64,000 nucleotides of DNA from Dioscorea cayenensis subsp. rotundata (lineage: Eukaryota > Streptophyta > Magnoliopsida > Dioscoreales > Dioscoreaceae). The translations under genes were made by a program, and so were the position numbers. This document shows positions 16,227-32,690 of this stretch, piece after piece. Every line of letters starts with the position of its first letter. Position 1 is the stretch's first letter. The stretch spans positions 1-64,000 of the forward strand of contig NW_024086614.1 of the NCBI RefSeq assembly GCF_009730915.1, written 5' to 3'. The notes beneath the pieces are model-generated. The model was given only the letters and a program-made list of their open reading frames with translations. It did no database searches and had not been told where the DNA came from.

Positions 16227-16227
16227 G
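16195..16227. repeat. (TA)n microsatellite upstream of the DnaJ gene
   Basis: A TA run lies about 55 bases above the chosen start codon at 16141, probably in the 5' UTR or promoter. A second (TA)n run is at 16482-16524. Confidence 0.9.
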
Positions 16228-16477
16228 GGAGAAAGAAATGAATGAATGATATGGAGTCGGTGATCCTACAAAATAGTAAGATGCGGTGGTCTTATCTATT
16301 TACATGCATGGCTGACGTGGCCAGCTTGTGGACGAAAACATGCGTGTTCTTTCTTATCCACTCTTTTGCCTTTCTTTTGTTTGATGCTTCCACCCATGTT
16401 TCCTTCTAATCCACTCGTTTTTATTTCATTTATTATTTTATTATTATTTTTATTTTTATTAATTCCCACATGCTTCA

Positions 16478-16526
<49 letters not shown>

Positions 16527-16619
16527 GGCGCGTGAGTGTTGGTATTTAATTTTATTTTTTAAAAGCAAAATTCATGAGTTGTAATTAGTGTTTTTTTTTA
16601 ATAAAATTTATAGATAACA

Positions 16620-16830
16620 AAATAAATGACAAACGGATATGAAAATGCACCCCATCATGCAACTTCAGAAGAGATACAAAAGATATTCTCACATAATTTT
16701 TACATGAAATTAAATTAAAATTATAATTTAAAAAGTTCAAATTCGAGACTTCTCAATCATTATCACCACTAGTTATTAGTGAATTAACTTACAATTTCTA
16801 TTAGTGTCGCTTCAAAAAAATTGATAGGTT
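16620..16830 (-). repeat. Dispersed repeat, possibly SINE-like (copy 1)
   Basis: It shares ACAAACGGATATG and a following block (ttcaaattcgagacttctca, then a 'tagt...gtgaattaac' tail) with DNA at about 24930-25060. Read on the minus strand, a segment near 16780-16740 resembles a degenerate tRNA A box (TAGTGGTGATAATG) followed by a degenerate B box (GTCTCGAATTTGAA), as in tRNA-derived SINEs. The pairing of the copies is seen directly; the SINE label is inference. Confidence 0.4.
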
Positions 16831-18189
16831 ATATACATATTTATTAAAAATAACTCATGATACGTAATACTAGTAATAATAATGATAAAGGAAATATTCA
16901 AATATATACAAATGACTGAAATGAATAAGAAGGTGTGAGAATATCAATCATAATTACATGAAAGGGACATTGGGACACGTCAACGATGGCACCAAAAAAA
17001 CATTTTGAAATTTTCCTCTTTTTGCGGACCCCACTATGTACCTCGTTCGACATTTTAATAAATGATATGTATAATATATTATTGGAGTTTAAAATAATAG
17101 TGAGGATTGGATTGAGATGAGTTGAGATAAAATTTTGTTTTAGTTTTTGGTTTAATTAATATTTAATTAAAGTATAATATAAATTTAATATGATTTTTAG
17201 AATTTTAAAAGGAATAGGTTCCAGAAAAAGAGGATGAAGGAGAGCATTTCCACGTTTTGAGAAACAAGACCTGGCCTGGTCTGTCAGGTCCCTATGGCCT
17301 CTCATTTTCTGATGTTAGTGCACAGCTGACAAAATACAATTGCTTTTTTGATTTGTGTGTCATCATCCATCTACAATCTTACACGTGCAAACAATTTTTT
17401 AATATTTTTTTAAAAAAAAATTTTTTTAAGAAAGATGACAAGTACCAGAACCCAGGGACGTGCACATATAGGGAGCAAGGCTCAACGCCGACCCATGTGT
17501 CCTCACCTTACGTAAGATATGAGGTTCGATCTCGGGTCTTCCCCGAAATGAACATCTTACTCAAGTGACCAAATACCAATTGATCTAAAACTATTTTTTT
17601 AAAAAAATTTAAAAAAATTAAATAATATTAAAAAAAAAAATATGAGAAACACACATTGATGTAGAGACCTCAGAGCACGCGGGAATGAGGGATTCTTAAT
17701 TTGGAGATCTTTAATAAGGTGAAAGACTATGCGTGGAAATTTCTTGGGTAGATCCCAAATAATCTAATTTAACTATTTCAACGAAATACCAACTTAAAAT
17801 CTACATCACTATTAATAAAAATAGAAAATTGTCCGTTAGTAAGGTATCTATTGCTCTATAGATGTTTAGATGCTTTCAAGACATGTATCTAATCATTGAT
17901 TGGAGATGACACCTCTACTCTGTTCTAGTAAAATAATTGGTAACTAGGCCTAGTGCCAAAGAATCTTTGGCCACCACCATTCTACTTTTCTTAGCAAAAA
18001 AACATAACACAACGATTGCATTTTATCTAAAATATGCAATCAAATCACGTCCCAAACCTCACCGAGACCAGGACAATTGAATTTGGAACCTAACACCTAA
18101 TGAAAAATTCACCTTACTGCTCATTCTACGATTTCCTTATTGATTTCAATTGGATTGCTTGAGACAACAAGCTCTCTAGGAAATGCAAC

Positions 18190-18810
18190 AAGCTAAGCTC
18201 TCTACTATGAGCCGTCTTTTCATTAACCGTCCCTTTGCAATGTACATTTGGCAACACTTTGCCTTGATCCTTAGGCAATTCCAAACTCTACAATCTTTGG
18301 AAGGCCTTTGGGGTAACTGAATTTATTGACTAAACTCTTCAAACAAAACCTTTTTAAGATCTTTTAGCTAAAGCAATTTGGTGGCTTATTTGGCTTACAA
18401 AAATCAATTACATTTTCAATTCTAAAAGAATATCTTGTGTATCAGTTATTGGGAAAATTAGTCACATGTTTCTCTTTTGGGTGTTTGCAGCTTCTGTAAG
18501 TAAAAGACATAAGTTGGAGCACTTGGCTGAGCTGTAAAGAAAAACATCCTATTTTAATGTCTTCCACATGCGACAAGTAAGATCTTGACACACAAGTTCT
18601 AGGCATGTCTTTCAGCATGTAAATTGTCTTGTACACCATGGTAAGAACTTCTCTGACTAGAGAGCATTGTTTCAAGTATTTTTTGTCATGTTTTTGTTTG
18701 TTCTATGTTTTCTTTTATGTTTTTGATTGTTTGTTTCCACATTCATACGTTTGATTTGTCTTGTATCTGTACTAGTTTCAATTCAATAAAATAGTGGTTT
18801 ATTCTTTTAA
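18190..18810 (+). mobile_element. LINE 3'-end remnant
   Basis: Broken translation on the plus strand matches the C-terminal region of the two larger LINEs in this window. WQHFALILRQF, LWGN and, in another frame, AKAIWWLIWLTKINYIFNSK parallel VKAIVWNIWLARNNRIFND of LINE A (about 41112-41168). The stretch ends in a T-rich 3' UTR and AATAAAATAGTGGTTTATTC, like other plant LINE tails. Several frameshifts and stops mark it as dead. Confidence 0.6.
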
Positions 18811-18954
18811 TATATTCTTATTTTAAATTATAACTAAATTATAACTGAAGCGTAGGACAAATTAAGATATTTTACATGAGATTATAAAATAAAAATAAAA
18901 ATAAAGAAATAAAACGTGAAAACCCAACTTAATGGTTTTTAGTTAGCAGGCTCT

Positions 18955-19065
18955 CCCACTGAGCTGAAAGGCCTTTCAGTTACCGTGGGCCTAGCTTGGC
19001 TGGGCCCACAGCCCACTTCAGTCATGGATCACCAGCCCATCCCAGGTTTGGTTCAAGTTTGATAC
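18955..19065 (+). repeat. Dispersed repeat, copy 1 (matches 54874-54980)
   Basis: About 110 bases around AGCTGAAAGGCCT, AGTCATGGATCAC and CAGGTTTGG recur at about 54874-54980 with roughly three quarters identity by eye. It is GC-richer than its surroundings. Family unknown; I see no terminal repeats. Confidence 0.6.
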
Positions 19066-20606
19066 ATGTTTTTTACTTATTTTTCTCTTGGATTACTTTT
19101 TTAATTCCTATTTTAGTTACAATGTGTTTATATTTAAAATATTTTGATAAATTAGTATGGATTCAAGTGATTAGACAGCATGTGCCTAGCAAACATGACA
19201 AGGCCAGAGCATGCTAAGGACTGTTCCCGTTTGGGCCAGCATGGCACACCTACTGGAGATGCTTAGCCCAGCTTAGGATATGGGCCCTAAATTTCTTTCT
19301 ACTCACCTTATTTAAAACCTATTTAATAAAATTAGTTTTAAACATATTCTATCTTTTATAAATAATTTTAAGTTTACTCGAGTTTATAGACATTAATATA
19401 ATTTTAAGTTTTAATTACCTTTTTCTTATTTTATCAAAATACAAAATAATATTTAAGATAAATAGACTCATATAATTGAAGGAAAAAAAAAAATAAGTGG
19501 ATCGTAAGCCGGCACCAACCATAAAATCGTGCTAGGTAAGGGCAATTTTGTGTTTGTACTATAAATTCAATAATAATAAAGTTATTTTAATATTTTTGTG
19601 CAATCCTGGTATGATCATGATTTGTTATTTTTATCATTTCATTTATGATGAATGTTTTGCCTCTCCGTCTCTTTTGTTGTGTTTTGCTCTAACTTAATTT
19701 GTTAGCTTTTTATCTCCCTGGAATCTTGATCTTGATCTTGTTTTTTGTATTTTTTTTCTTCAATAAAATATGATTTATTTATTTATTTATTTTCAAAAAC
19801 AAATATGAGAGTGTTGATGGAATGAAATTTATTTATGATCTTTCAATCAATTTTTCCAAGTGCTTTTCAAATGTTTCATAACATGTGTGCTTGTTTTGAC
19901 TAATGGTGAATCACTACATTTACAAGCCTTAATAGGTTAGTAGTTATATATACACACACAAATAATAGTGTGGTCCCCTGAAATAATCCAATGCTCTGAA
20001 GCCTTGGACCAATTGAGGGAATCATACAGCTCAAGCATCATAAGTGATTTGCCCTTTCATTCTCTGATTATAAGATAAGTAATTAATTAGTGAGCAAAAG
20101 AAGAGGATTAAGATGTCATATATTTTGCAGTACTTAACTATTATCATATATATTTTAAAAACTATTTAAATTGAGTGGGTTGGGATGAAGAACACACCAT
20201 AAAAATTAAGGATGATTATCCATAACAAAAACAAAGGACAAGCAGAATCTAACATACCTTATGGAAAGATTTGTTTCATTTTCAATCAAAGTTTAATGTC
20301 GATGATTATTAATAAAAGTAAAATTCACATATATACCTTTAAAAACTTCATATAATTATGTATATCCCCGTCAAAATAATATTTACACTAATGCTCCTAC
20401 AAAATATTGATATTTATGCATATACTATTATTATGAGACTTTGCCATCCATTAGGATGTACAAATTTGATCATAATTAATTATTCATCATACTAAAAAAT
20501 ATGTCAATTGTTAATTTTGTAAAATAGTTGGACTAAAATTTAATATGTGTACATGCATACTCTATTTTTTTTTCTTGATTTGTCTATTTAATATTATTTT
20601 ATAATA

Positions 20607-20900
20607 ATAAATAAACCACATTTATTAATAAAAAAATTTATTTAATCTAGAAAGACAAATAAATCGAAGAAAAAAAAACACAAAAAAAAAGCCACCAGGA
20701 GTGGACAACTGACCACTAAAATATATCAACAACAACAAACTACTTGACAATTAGACAAAACATAGAAACAACAAATACATATATTGAGAAGCCGGCCTAA
20801 AGGAAAAAAAACATAAAATAACACACAAAGCACACTAGCTCCCTAACTAGTTATCATCTCCTCAGAATCACTTGAATTGGTAGGATGATTCAGGAACTCC
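20607..20900 (-). mobile_element. LINE 3'-tail fragment on the minus strand
   Basis: Read on the minus strand, it contains CCACTCCTGGTGGC and ends with GTGGTTTATT before T/A-rich DNA. This resembles the 3' UTR of LINE B (CCCACTCCTGGTGGGTAG and GTGGTTTATCC at about 49735-49815). It is probably a severely 5'-truncated insertion; no coding sequence survives. Confidence 0.4.
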
Positions 20901-23261
20901 AATCAATATTTATTAGTCACACATAAATCTTTCAGTCTAATCTATTCTATTTAGCATCAAGAACTAAACTAATCAAAGAAACAACAGACATTGTTAAAAA
21001 AATTTTAACTGCAACAAATATGACTTGGAATGTATTCATAAATATTTTTTTATAAAGGATATATATACATAAATATGAGTTTCATGTGGGGGTATATATG
21101 TAATTACACCAATGAAAGAAGTCTATATATATACACACATATCCCCATTGATCTATAAGTTCCGTAAAGAAACATGGCAAGCACTAAATATAATCAACAT
21201 ATATAAAAGGACAACAATTCATGGAAAATAATCTTAGCCGACATGCACAAAACGTCAATAAAGAAGTCCACATGCCCATTGAAAAATTGAGGTGTTGAAC
21301 TAGCACTTGTAGTAGAAATAGTCAAAAGGCAAAAGCTAACAAAGCATGCCATCCATTGTGGAAAATATTATGATTACATTCATTCAATATTATTTTACCA
21401 TTGCCTTTGATTATTCAATCTTTGAAATGGTCAATGTATGGTGACATTATCCAAGGCCTTTTCCATAAATGGACCTTTTCTTTGGATAAAGAGTTTGATC
21501 ATCAATTAATGAAGGATCACTGGCTAGTTGAGGTAATATAGGAAAGCTTGGAGGACTAAAACACTTGTAGGTGCTCATGATTAGTGTTTTAATTACATCA
21601 TGCTTGCATAATAATGTTTATATTTTAAAATACGGCATTTATAGACGTGTTTGATTGGAGATCAGTGAGTATTCAGTTTTATTTTTTATTTTTTAATGTT
21701 GGGTTGGAGTGATAAAATTGACTGATTGGACTCAGAAATCATGTTTTTAATATTATAATCAATATAAAAGTTAGAAGAAAAACATTAAAGGATTATAAAT
21801 TTGTCAAATGCACGATGAGATTCATGAAAAATAAAAATAAAAATAAAATAAAAAAAATCAATAATTACTTAAATTAGGATTGAATATTTAATATTACACT
21901 TTTAATAATAATAAAATATATATTCTAAAAAAAAAATTGTTTGCAATCTGTAGATACTAGAGCGCTTTTATCTTTTCACTTCATATGGCGGTGAAAAGTG
22001 AGTTTAATTCTCTCACAATATAAAAAGTGTGACGATTGAGTGTGCTCCTCATTAATTAGGAGTTTTCCCACAAATTTCTCTAATAGTGGTTTGTCCGTCT
22101 TGTAAATGAAGAATATATTATGTAGATAATTTAAGTAAAGAACGTTATTTTATTATATTTGGATGATAGGTAAAAATATGTTTGAACTTTAAAAAAAGTA
22201 ATTTATAACAAATATTTATTAATTTTAACATTTTAGAAATAATTTAATTATTAATATATTTCTTGAAATAATGAAACATAATTTGGAGTTCAATCCTTAG
22301 AAAATACATAATCATAGTTAGCATGTAGCATCAACATTAATTGGTTATTTGATCAAATTAAACATGAAAAACAATGTCATCCACAAAACAATAATTAATT
22401 ATCTATCAATTCACAATATTCCTCACTGGTTATAAATACACATACACACGCAAACTAGAAAGAATCACTGAAAGGAGCACGTTAGATACAAAGGAAAGAC
22501 TTAATTAGTCCTAAATTAACTCTCATTTAGGCCATTCATAGACCCAAGTTCTCATGGTCAATCACCAACTCCTCTCTACCTATTAATTGTCACATCAACA
22601 AAGTTGGTACAACAACTCAAACATATATATATATATATATAACTCTAGACACATACAGACCACATACAGACACATCATGAAATACACGAATATTGTGATT
22701 TGTGTTTATGGATATATTTGACCATTTGATTAATTTTATCCATGTTTGTTGATCTAGCATATAAGTAAAACCTTGGACATAATCATTTCATTTTCATGTT
22801 CTTGTAAGTGAAGCGTGAAAAGGTAGCAAAGTGACAGCCTGCCAAACTTACACCAACTCTGGCACTGACAACATATGATGCGTGGTGGAGAGTAATTCTT
22901 AGTTTTGAAAAAGTGTACAATAATATAATAAAGTATACTACGGTAGTTCTACATTACTGCTACAATAATGATCCCCTGCTTTTCCACTGCACTAAGCAAT
23001 TCCAATATGACCAAAAGTTCATCCACATTTAAAACACACCAAAAATAAAAAAATAATAATAAAAAAAGGAAGGGGGCAAAACATACATAACGATATAGAC
23101 GTGTAAACTTTCACAGTTCATTAATTATGACAAACAACCTTACATCCCAAAGTATATTAAAAGGAAAGAGTGTGAGAAAAACAAGCATATATTCCTCACT
23201 AATCACTTGTTTTGACGTACCCAAAAATTAGTTCGACGTTGCATAGAAAGCCATGCAAACC

Positions 23262-27441
<4,180 letters not shown>

Positions 27442-27510
27442 GTGGAAATTGTCAAAAAAACCCTTTAAGTTTGTAAAATTGCCAAAAACACGTTAGTTTT
27501 GCGATCACGA
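27442..27510 (+). repeat. Left terminal inverted repeat of the Mutator-like element
   Basis: It begins GTGGAAATTGTCAAAAAAAC and pairs imperfectly with 36840-36772 on the other strand. The shared style (GGAAATT, AAAATT.CCAAAAAC.C) is typical of plant Mutator-like ends. Confidence 0.65.
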
Positions 27511-28177
27511 AAATCACTCGCTTTTAAAAGCTACATGTTTTTGAAACCCACGACCGCATAGCGGATATGAGCGGAGTGAGTTTCAAATTTTTTTGGACGA
27601 AAATGCCCTTGCATGGGGAGTCGTGGGTGCTGACCATCTCGGCGATTTGAGAGGAAGTGGGCGGTTTTCAGTAGGGGTAATCCAGAGGCAATTTATTGGG
27701 TAGTTTACTTGCTTTTTCTCGACTCACGTCTTGACTTTTCCAGTTTCAGAAAGTGTCTCGAAGTTGTCTCTGCGTGAAGTCTACGTAATTGGCATTTCAT
27801 CGACTTTTCCCTTTCCATCGGTATCTCGAAGGAGAAGTCCCCATGTGACTAGTTGGCATTTCATCGGGTTCTGATTTAAGGTATTGAGTATGGTTTTATG
27901 TTAAGCGATTACATTACTAAAGAAAGATTTTTCGGTTTTTGTTTTGTGCTCTGTTTTTTGTTGGAAGATATTGAAGTGCTGAGGGGGACTTCTCAGTGGG
28001 GTTTTGTTAGTCTTGCGAGGGAGATTTCTCGGCTAGGGTTTTTGTTTTGTTTTGCATTTTCAGTATGTATACTGCTATCGAAAATAATTTTTTTCGATTG
28101 TTATGATTTGTGTAATATTTATAATATACATTTCACTTTCGTTTGATATGGTTTGCGGTTTCTGAAAGGAGGTTGGC

Positions 28178-28344
28178 GTTTAAGAAATGAGATGTTCTGA
28201 GTTTAAAAACTTGTTGTCTCGTTTAAGTATTCTCGTCTCTGTTTAAAAAAAATGGGTCTCTGTTTAACATGTTATATCTACTGTTTAATAAGCGAGAGTT
28301 CTGGATTTAAAACCTTATATTTCAGCTTAAAACTTTTTATCGAT
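28178..28344 (+). repeat. GTTTAA periodic array 1
   Basis: GTTTAA, or a one-base variant, starts at 28178, 28201, 28221, 28241, 28262, 28283, 28305 (ATTTAA) and 28325 (GCTTAA). Spacings are 23, 20, 20, 21, 21, 22, 20. The 14-15 bases between cores are not conserved. Confidence 0.85.
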
Positions 28345-29217
28345 CTTGCGTGTTGAATGTGTTGTTATTGTCGCGAGGCTTGTGATTATGGCGGTCGACC
28401 CTAGTTAATGGGCGATGCTATTTGTCGCGGTTGTGGAGACCTTAGGTGAATTGAAAGATAACATGACCCCTCGACAACTTTGAGGAGATTATTCGAAGGA
28501 CACCGTTTGCGGCGTTCTTGAGTGGAAGCTATATACCGAGAGAGGGCCCTTCTTGATTCTCTTTTGCAAAGATGCGATGGTCGCACCGATAAATTCGAGG
28601 ATCGGGGAAAAGCTGCTTTGAGTTCGAGACCTCGAGATGTGGCCCTCGTTCTTGAGTACTGCGTTGCGATGGCGGCCTGATGGTCTTCGGAAGAAGAAAA
28701 CCGGGTCGGCGTTCGAAGGGCGGTATCTATCAGAGACCTACGAGAGGCAGGAGACTCCGTCGAGAGCACTCCGGTGCGACTTGTTCGACAGGAGGGGAGA
28801 AGAAGATAATTTTTGTCGAAACTCAGATGGTGTACCTCGTGGGGGACGAGTCCTCTTCCCAAATACATCATGCTCGGTTCGAGCTGGATCGTTGATTACG
28901 TCGATGATCTACCGGCCGTGGGAGGCGTCTGGCGTAGGGCGCGGGCGCCTGAAGTGGCTTATGGAGGATATTCCTAGCGGCCGCCCGAGTCAGCGAGATA
29001 GATCTTGCGGGAAGAAGACCCGACACGAGGGAGTGCATTAAGGGTTGCTCGGTCGCGCTTAACGTCCGGTTTCTGGTGGCCGGAGCGGGGAAGAAAGTCC
29101 GTTTCGGCGAGATCCCAAGGATCTTTGTGCTACGATGAAAGTACTACAGGAAGCAGCGGCGGTGAAAGCGAGCTTGTCGTCGCTCGATGGAAAAAGAGGT
29201 AATAAATCATGGACGAT

Positions 29218-29404
29218 GTTTAACATAAGTCTTTAATGTTTAAACATTTTTATTTAGCGTTTAACTTTAGTATTTACCGTTTAAAACTTATTACATCTTG
29301 GTTTAAATATTTTTGTTCTCCGTTTAATTATATTCTATAACGTTTAAATATATAAACACTATGTTTAAATATAGTTTTTTTATAGTTTAAAAATGAATGA
29401 TTTA
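29218..29404 (+). repeat. GTTTAA periodic array 2
   Basis: Nine exact GTTTAA cores at 29218, 29238, 29259, 29279, 29301, 29322, 29342, 29363 and 29385, with spacings 20, 21, 20, 22, 21, 20, 21, 22. It is the cleanest of the arrays. The spacer bases differ from unit to unit. Confidence 0.9.
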
Positions 29405-29959
29405 TTTGAAATTGTTTGGTTTACATATGTTAGTTTCTGAAAGTGGTTCCGTGAATCTTTGAAGAAAAAAATATTTGTTAGGGCTAGCAAGCGGATGGAT
29501 GCCATTGCTCAGGGAACCACTTGCTCGAGGCGAGGATGAGAGGCGACCTCTATCGTGCTTGTGGCTGGGCGCAGTTCTCCTACTTCCGACCCCACGCGCG
29601 CACGCGTTCCTCGGCCCGGAGAAGCCCTCCCCTACCCCGGCGATTGCGACAACCCCCTACCACGACAGCAGCGGTCCCCGATTGTGGCGGCCCACGACCA
29701 TGGCGCCCCTCAGGCCGTGGCGGCCCAGCGGTGACATTAGGCGAAGATGTCGCGCAGACTCTTATCTTGAGCGTGCGAGATATTGATGACCAGGGTTTCC
29801 TCGACATGCGCTCGTGTTGGTATTTGGAAGGGCGTTCGCAGCCAGTTGCGCCATCCCTCGAAAAAAGCTGAAGCACGGGACGAGCGAGGCGTCGGGATTT
29901 GGCGAGCGGCGACATCATCGGGAAGGTCGTTCAAGCCGGTGACGAGTGAAACAATAGCA

Positions 29960-30420
29960 TGACACCATCGGCGGTGATCTTTGTTGTTGAGAAGGACATC
30001 GTAGATGATGTGGCCGTTCTTGCATTTGTTGAGAAGATCGTTGACTCTCTTCTCGATGAAATCCTCGACCCGGTGGAGCCAGCTGCCGAGATGCGGCATC
30101 GAAAGATGGACACAATCCACGAAGATCAAGAACAAGTTAAGGGTGTGTCTCGAATGATCTTTGTTGTCGTAGCTACGGTTGAGAAGATCGTCGAATCCGT
30201 TCTAGTGGCCGTGGCGGTGGCCCGAGCGATGCAGCGACGAGCGAGGACACAATCCCACCATGACAAGAACCATGTAAGGATGTATGCTGCGGTTGATCTT
30301 TGTCGCCGTCGTCCCAGCGTCGAAGCCGGACACGATCCCACGACAAGAACAACGATGTAAGGATGTGTCTGCGGTTGATCTTTGTCGCCAGTCGTCCCGC
30401 ATCGAAGGAAGATCTGCTTG
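29960..30420 (+). repeat. Degenerate tandem repeat in the ULP1 gene linker
   Basis: Units of unequal length share GATCTTTGTTGTCG/GATCTTTGTCGCC, GAGAAGATCG, a 'gacac(a)atcc' block and TGTAAGGATGTGT. At least four imperfect units are visible, with GATCTTTGT at about 29977, 30156, 30294 and 30376; they shorten towards the right. On plus they translate as repeated FVVxxxVEKIVxSxL in one long frame. Confidence 0.6.
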
Positions 30421-30620
30421 AAGACCCCGACCCAGAAAGCAGCGAGAGAGATGATCGAGGCCCGATCAAAAATTGGACCCGGGACGGCTCGAAAAGCTTT
30501 TTATTCGAAGAAGAAGAAATGGGTTGGCACGAGTCGTCTTAACAAATCTGACGAGGAGTTGATGAGGATCTTCCTCAGCTGCTCTATGGACGGAGTAAGT
30601 GTAAAGTTTTTTATGATATT

Positions 30621-30792
30621 GTTTAAAGGTTTTATTATAGTGTTTAACTATTACCTAATAGTGTTTAATACCTTTTATGTTATCATTTAATTTGTCTACT
30701 TAACGTTTAATTATATATAATATCATGTAACGATTGATAATATCATTTAAATATTCTGATATGGTCTTATTATATACATTATCGTTTAACCT
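30621..30792 (+). repeat. GTTTAA periodic array 3
   Basis: Cores at 30621, 30642, 30663, 30685 (ATTTAA), 30705, 30725 (ATGTAA), 30745 (ATTTAA) and 30784. Spacings are 21, 21, 22, 20, 20, 20, then 39, about two periods. It sits between two coding pieces of the ULP1 gene. Confidence 0.85.
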
Positions 30793-31731
30793 CGAGCATT
30801 TTATCGTGTGGAAGAATGACATGTATCACCTCAGCGACAAATTATACCTGCTTGAGGGGAAGGAGATGGTCAGCTGATGATGTGATGGAGCTTTTCGTAT
30901 GCATAATACTAAAAAGTCGGCTGACGAGAGCCGTATCCTTACTGAAGCGCGCCTCCGTCACCGAGACCGCTTCTTGCTTGTTTATGTCAAAGTAGGACGG
31001 CGCACATAACACGATTATGGCTATGATCGGGGATCTTTGTGCATAGCTGCATAAAGTTCAGATTGTCGTCCTCCGATAATCATGAATGGCCACTTCCATG
31101 TACGTACGTCACGGACGATGATAAACAAGAATACGGGCGTTATTCTTCGTATCAGGAATGCGATAAGGGACAGCGTTGGACATGGTAAGTTCTTTAATTA
31201 TGTCCGATTAATATCATTTTGGTATTTAAATCGGTATTCTAATCTCGACTTGCATATCTCGGCAGTAGGAATCTATTCGACATTTGTGTCGATATGGAGT
31301 TCAGCGAGTCGGCGATAGCAAAAGTACCCACTCGTGCGCGACATAGAAACCCCGCGCCAAAAAAACAAGGGAGCGTCGATTCTGCGAGTCTCGTCATGCG
31401 GTTTATCGAGCAATTACTTTGGGGTGAGAGATTCTGACTACCATGAGACGGGGCGTTCCTTACCTCAGATTAAGGTATGTTACCCGCATACTTAAGGAGG
31501 GAGGCGGTAGGCGTCCGTGACAAAGGGGGTCGTCGCTGGCGGGTTAAATTTTTGTTTTTGAAGAACATGTCCTGTATGTCGAATGTCGATTTTGTTTTCG
31601 AATGTAAATCCGGACAAATTCAATTCATTGTTTTCGTGTTCGAAGAGCATGACTTGTATATCTTAATGTAAATTTTTGTTTGTTTTGAATTGTAAAAGCG
31701 AGGTTAAATTCCATTCGAGTTTCATTTCATT

Positions 31732-31900
31732 GTTTAATTTACGTTCTAATTGTGTACATTTCACTTTCATTGTTTAAATATACTATATATCGTTTTAAAC
31801 TTCGGTTGAAATGTTTCAAATTCTGATGTATCCGTTTAAAAATAACAATGTCTACGTTTAAATACATTCGATTCGTTGTAAAGAGTAAGAGTTTAAATAT
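31732..31900 (+). repeat. GTTTAA periodic array 4, between the two convergent genes
   Basis: Cores at 31732, 31752 (GTGTAC), 31772, 31792 (GTTTTAAA), 31813 (GTTTCAAA), 31834, 31856, about 31875 (GTTGTAAA) and 31891. Most spacings are 19-22. It lies after the ULP1 gene and before the 3' end of the transposase gene, plus-oriented. Confidence 0.75.
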
Positions 31901-32527
31901 AGAAAGTTGCCCATCGATACACGATGTTTCCACAGTCAGTCGATCGAGCTTATTTACGATGCCTGAGTCGTGACGGTTTCATTACAAGATCTCGATTGTG
32001 GCCGGATCCATGGCGGTAGGCTGCAATGTAACTTCGCGGACATCAAGCGCTTGCGACTCGATCCTCTTTCGTCTAGGCCGCCCGAGTACGCCTTCTCGTC
32101 GCGGTGATCGCATGAGCGAAACTCACGATTTCCGTCCGAAGGCACTGTCGTACGTCGGGTATGGGGAATATAGCTTCCTTATCGCCCTGGGTTTGTAATT
32201 GTCGGCGGTGAAGTACCCGCTAATAAATCGATGTGCGTTGGTGTGCATGCGTTATTCTTTGCGCAAAGCGTGTTTGCGAGGATACCATAAACTTGCCACC
32301 GTCGACATGAACAAGTTACGATGGCGAGATCCGCGAGATTCTTCTGCTTTGGTCGATCGCCCGTAGCGATCGTCGACACTGACGACCAACACGAAGATTT
32401 CGGTACATCCTCGACAATGATCTCTACCTTCGAGATGTATGTACGGGCGTAAATGGGTCTCCCGTTTGTTCGCTTATTCAGCATGGGTTACATAACATGC
32501 GCATCAACTTGAACACGGCAAATAAGG

Positions 32528-32690
32528 TTAAACAAAGGCGGTGATGGTTAAATAATTAAGTAAACATGGTTAAACATTATTGTAAATATTTAAGCGAAAG
32601 GATTAATATTTAAAAGTCGAGGAAAAAGTTTAATTAAACAAAGATTGAGAATGTTTAAAGGGTAACACTAAATGTTAAGTGTAAACCAAC
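32528..32690 (-). repeat. GTTTAA/GCTTAA periodic array 5 (minus orientation)
   Basis: On plus the motif reads TTAAAC/TTAAGC at 32528, 32548, 32570, 32590, 32610, 32630, 32655 and 32675, with spacings 20, 22, 20, 20, 20, 25, 20. The orientation matches the minus-strand transposase gene in which it lies. Confidence 0.8.

Larger units (their letters stand above)
16142..23261. other. Seven-kilobase AT-rich intergenic region with transposon debris
   Basis: No intact gene. Within it are two (TA)n runs (16195-16227, 16482-16524), a SINE-like repeat (about 16620-16830), a possible tRNA-related repeat with GGTTCGATCTC at about 17523, LINE 3' remnants (about 18190-18810 on plus and about 20607-20900 on minus) and a GC-richer repeat copy at about 18955-19065. 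A (TA)n run lies at about 22623-22642. The rest is simple A/T-rich DNA. Confidence 0.6.
28440..31520 (+). pseudogene. ULP1-type (C48) cysteine protease gene of the Mutator-like element, decayed
   Basis: Recognisable pieces lie in shifting frames on the plus strand. The N-terminal part (about 28490-29100) has IRRTPFAAF, GEKLL, KKKTGSAFE, VLFPNTSCSV, KWLMEDIP and, frame-shifted, VDYVDD. From memory this resembles the N-terminal region of plant ULP1-domain transposon proteins. A Pro/Ala-rich linker and a degenerate tandem repeat (29480-30420) come next. The protease part follows with ADDVMELFVCIILKSRL at about 30870, IIMNGHFHV at about 31073-31100 (region of the catalytic His) and QGSVDSASLVMRFIEQLLWG at about 31370-31430. 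The usual catalytic Cys (DCA) reads Ser (DSA) here. Such proteases cleave SUMO or related modifiers; the function in transposons is unknown. AT-rich periodic blocks at 28178, 29218 and 30621 probably were introns. Confidence 0.68.

Noticed and set aside
29218..29404. Regular GTTTAA spacing resembles a CRISPR array
   Set aside because: The conserved core is only 6 bases, spacers are about 15 bases, and the context is a plant transposon. CRISPR repeats are longer and prokaryotic.
29475..29918. Pro/Ala/Arg-rich frames on both strands
   Set aside because: Explained by GC-rich decayed linker DNA of the ULP1 gene rather than independent genes.
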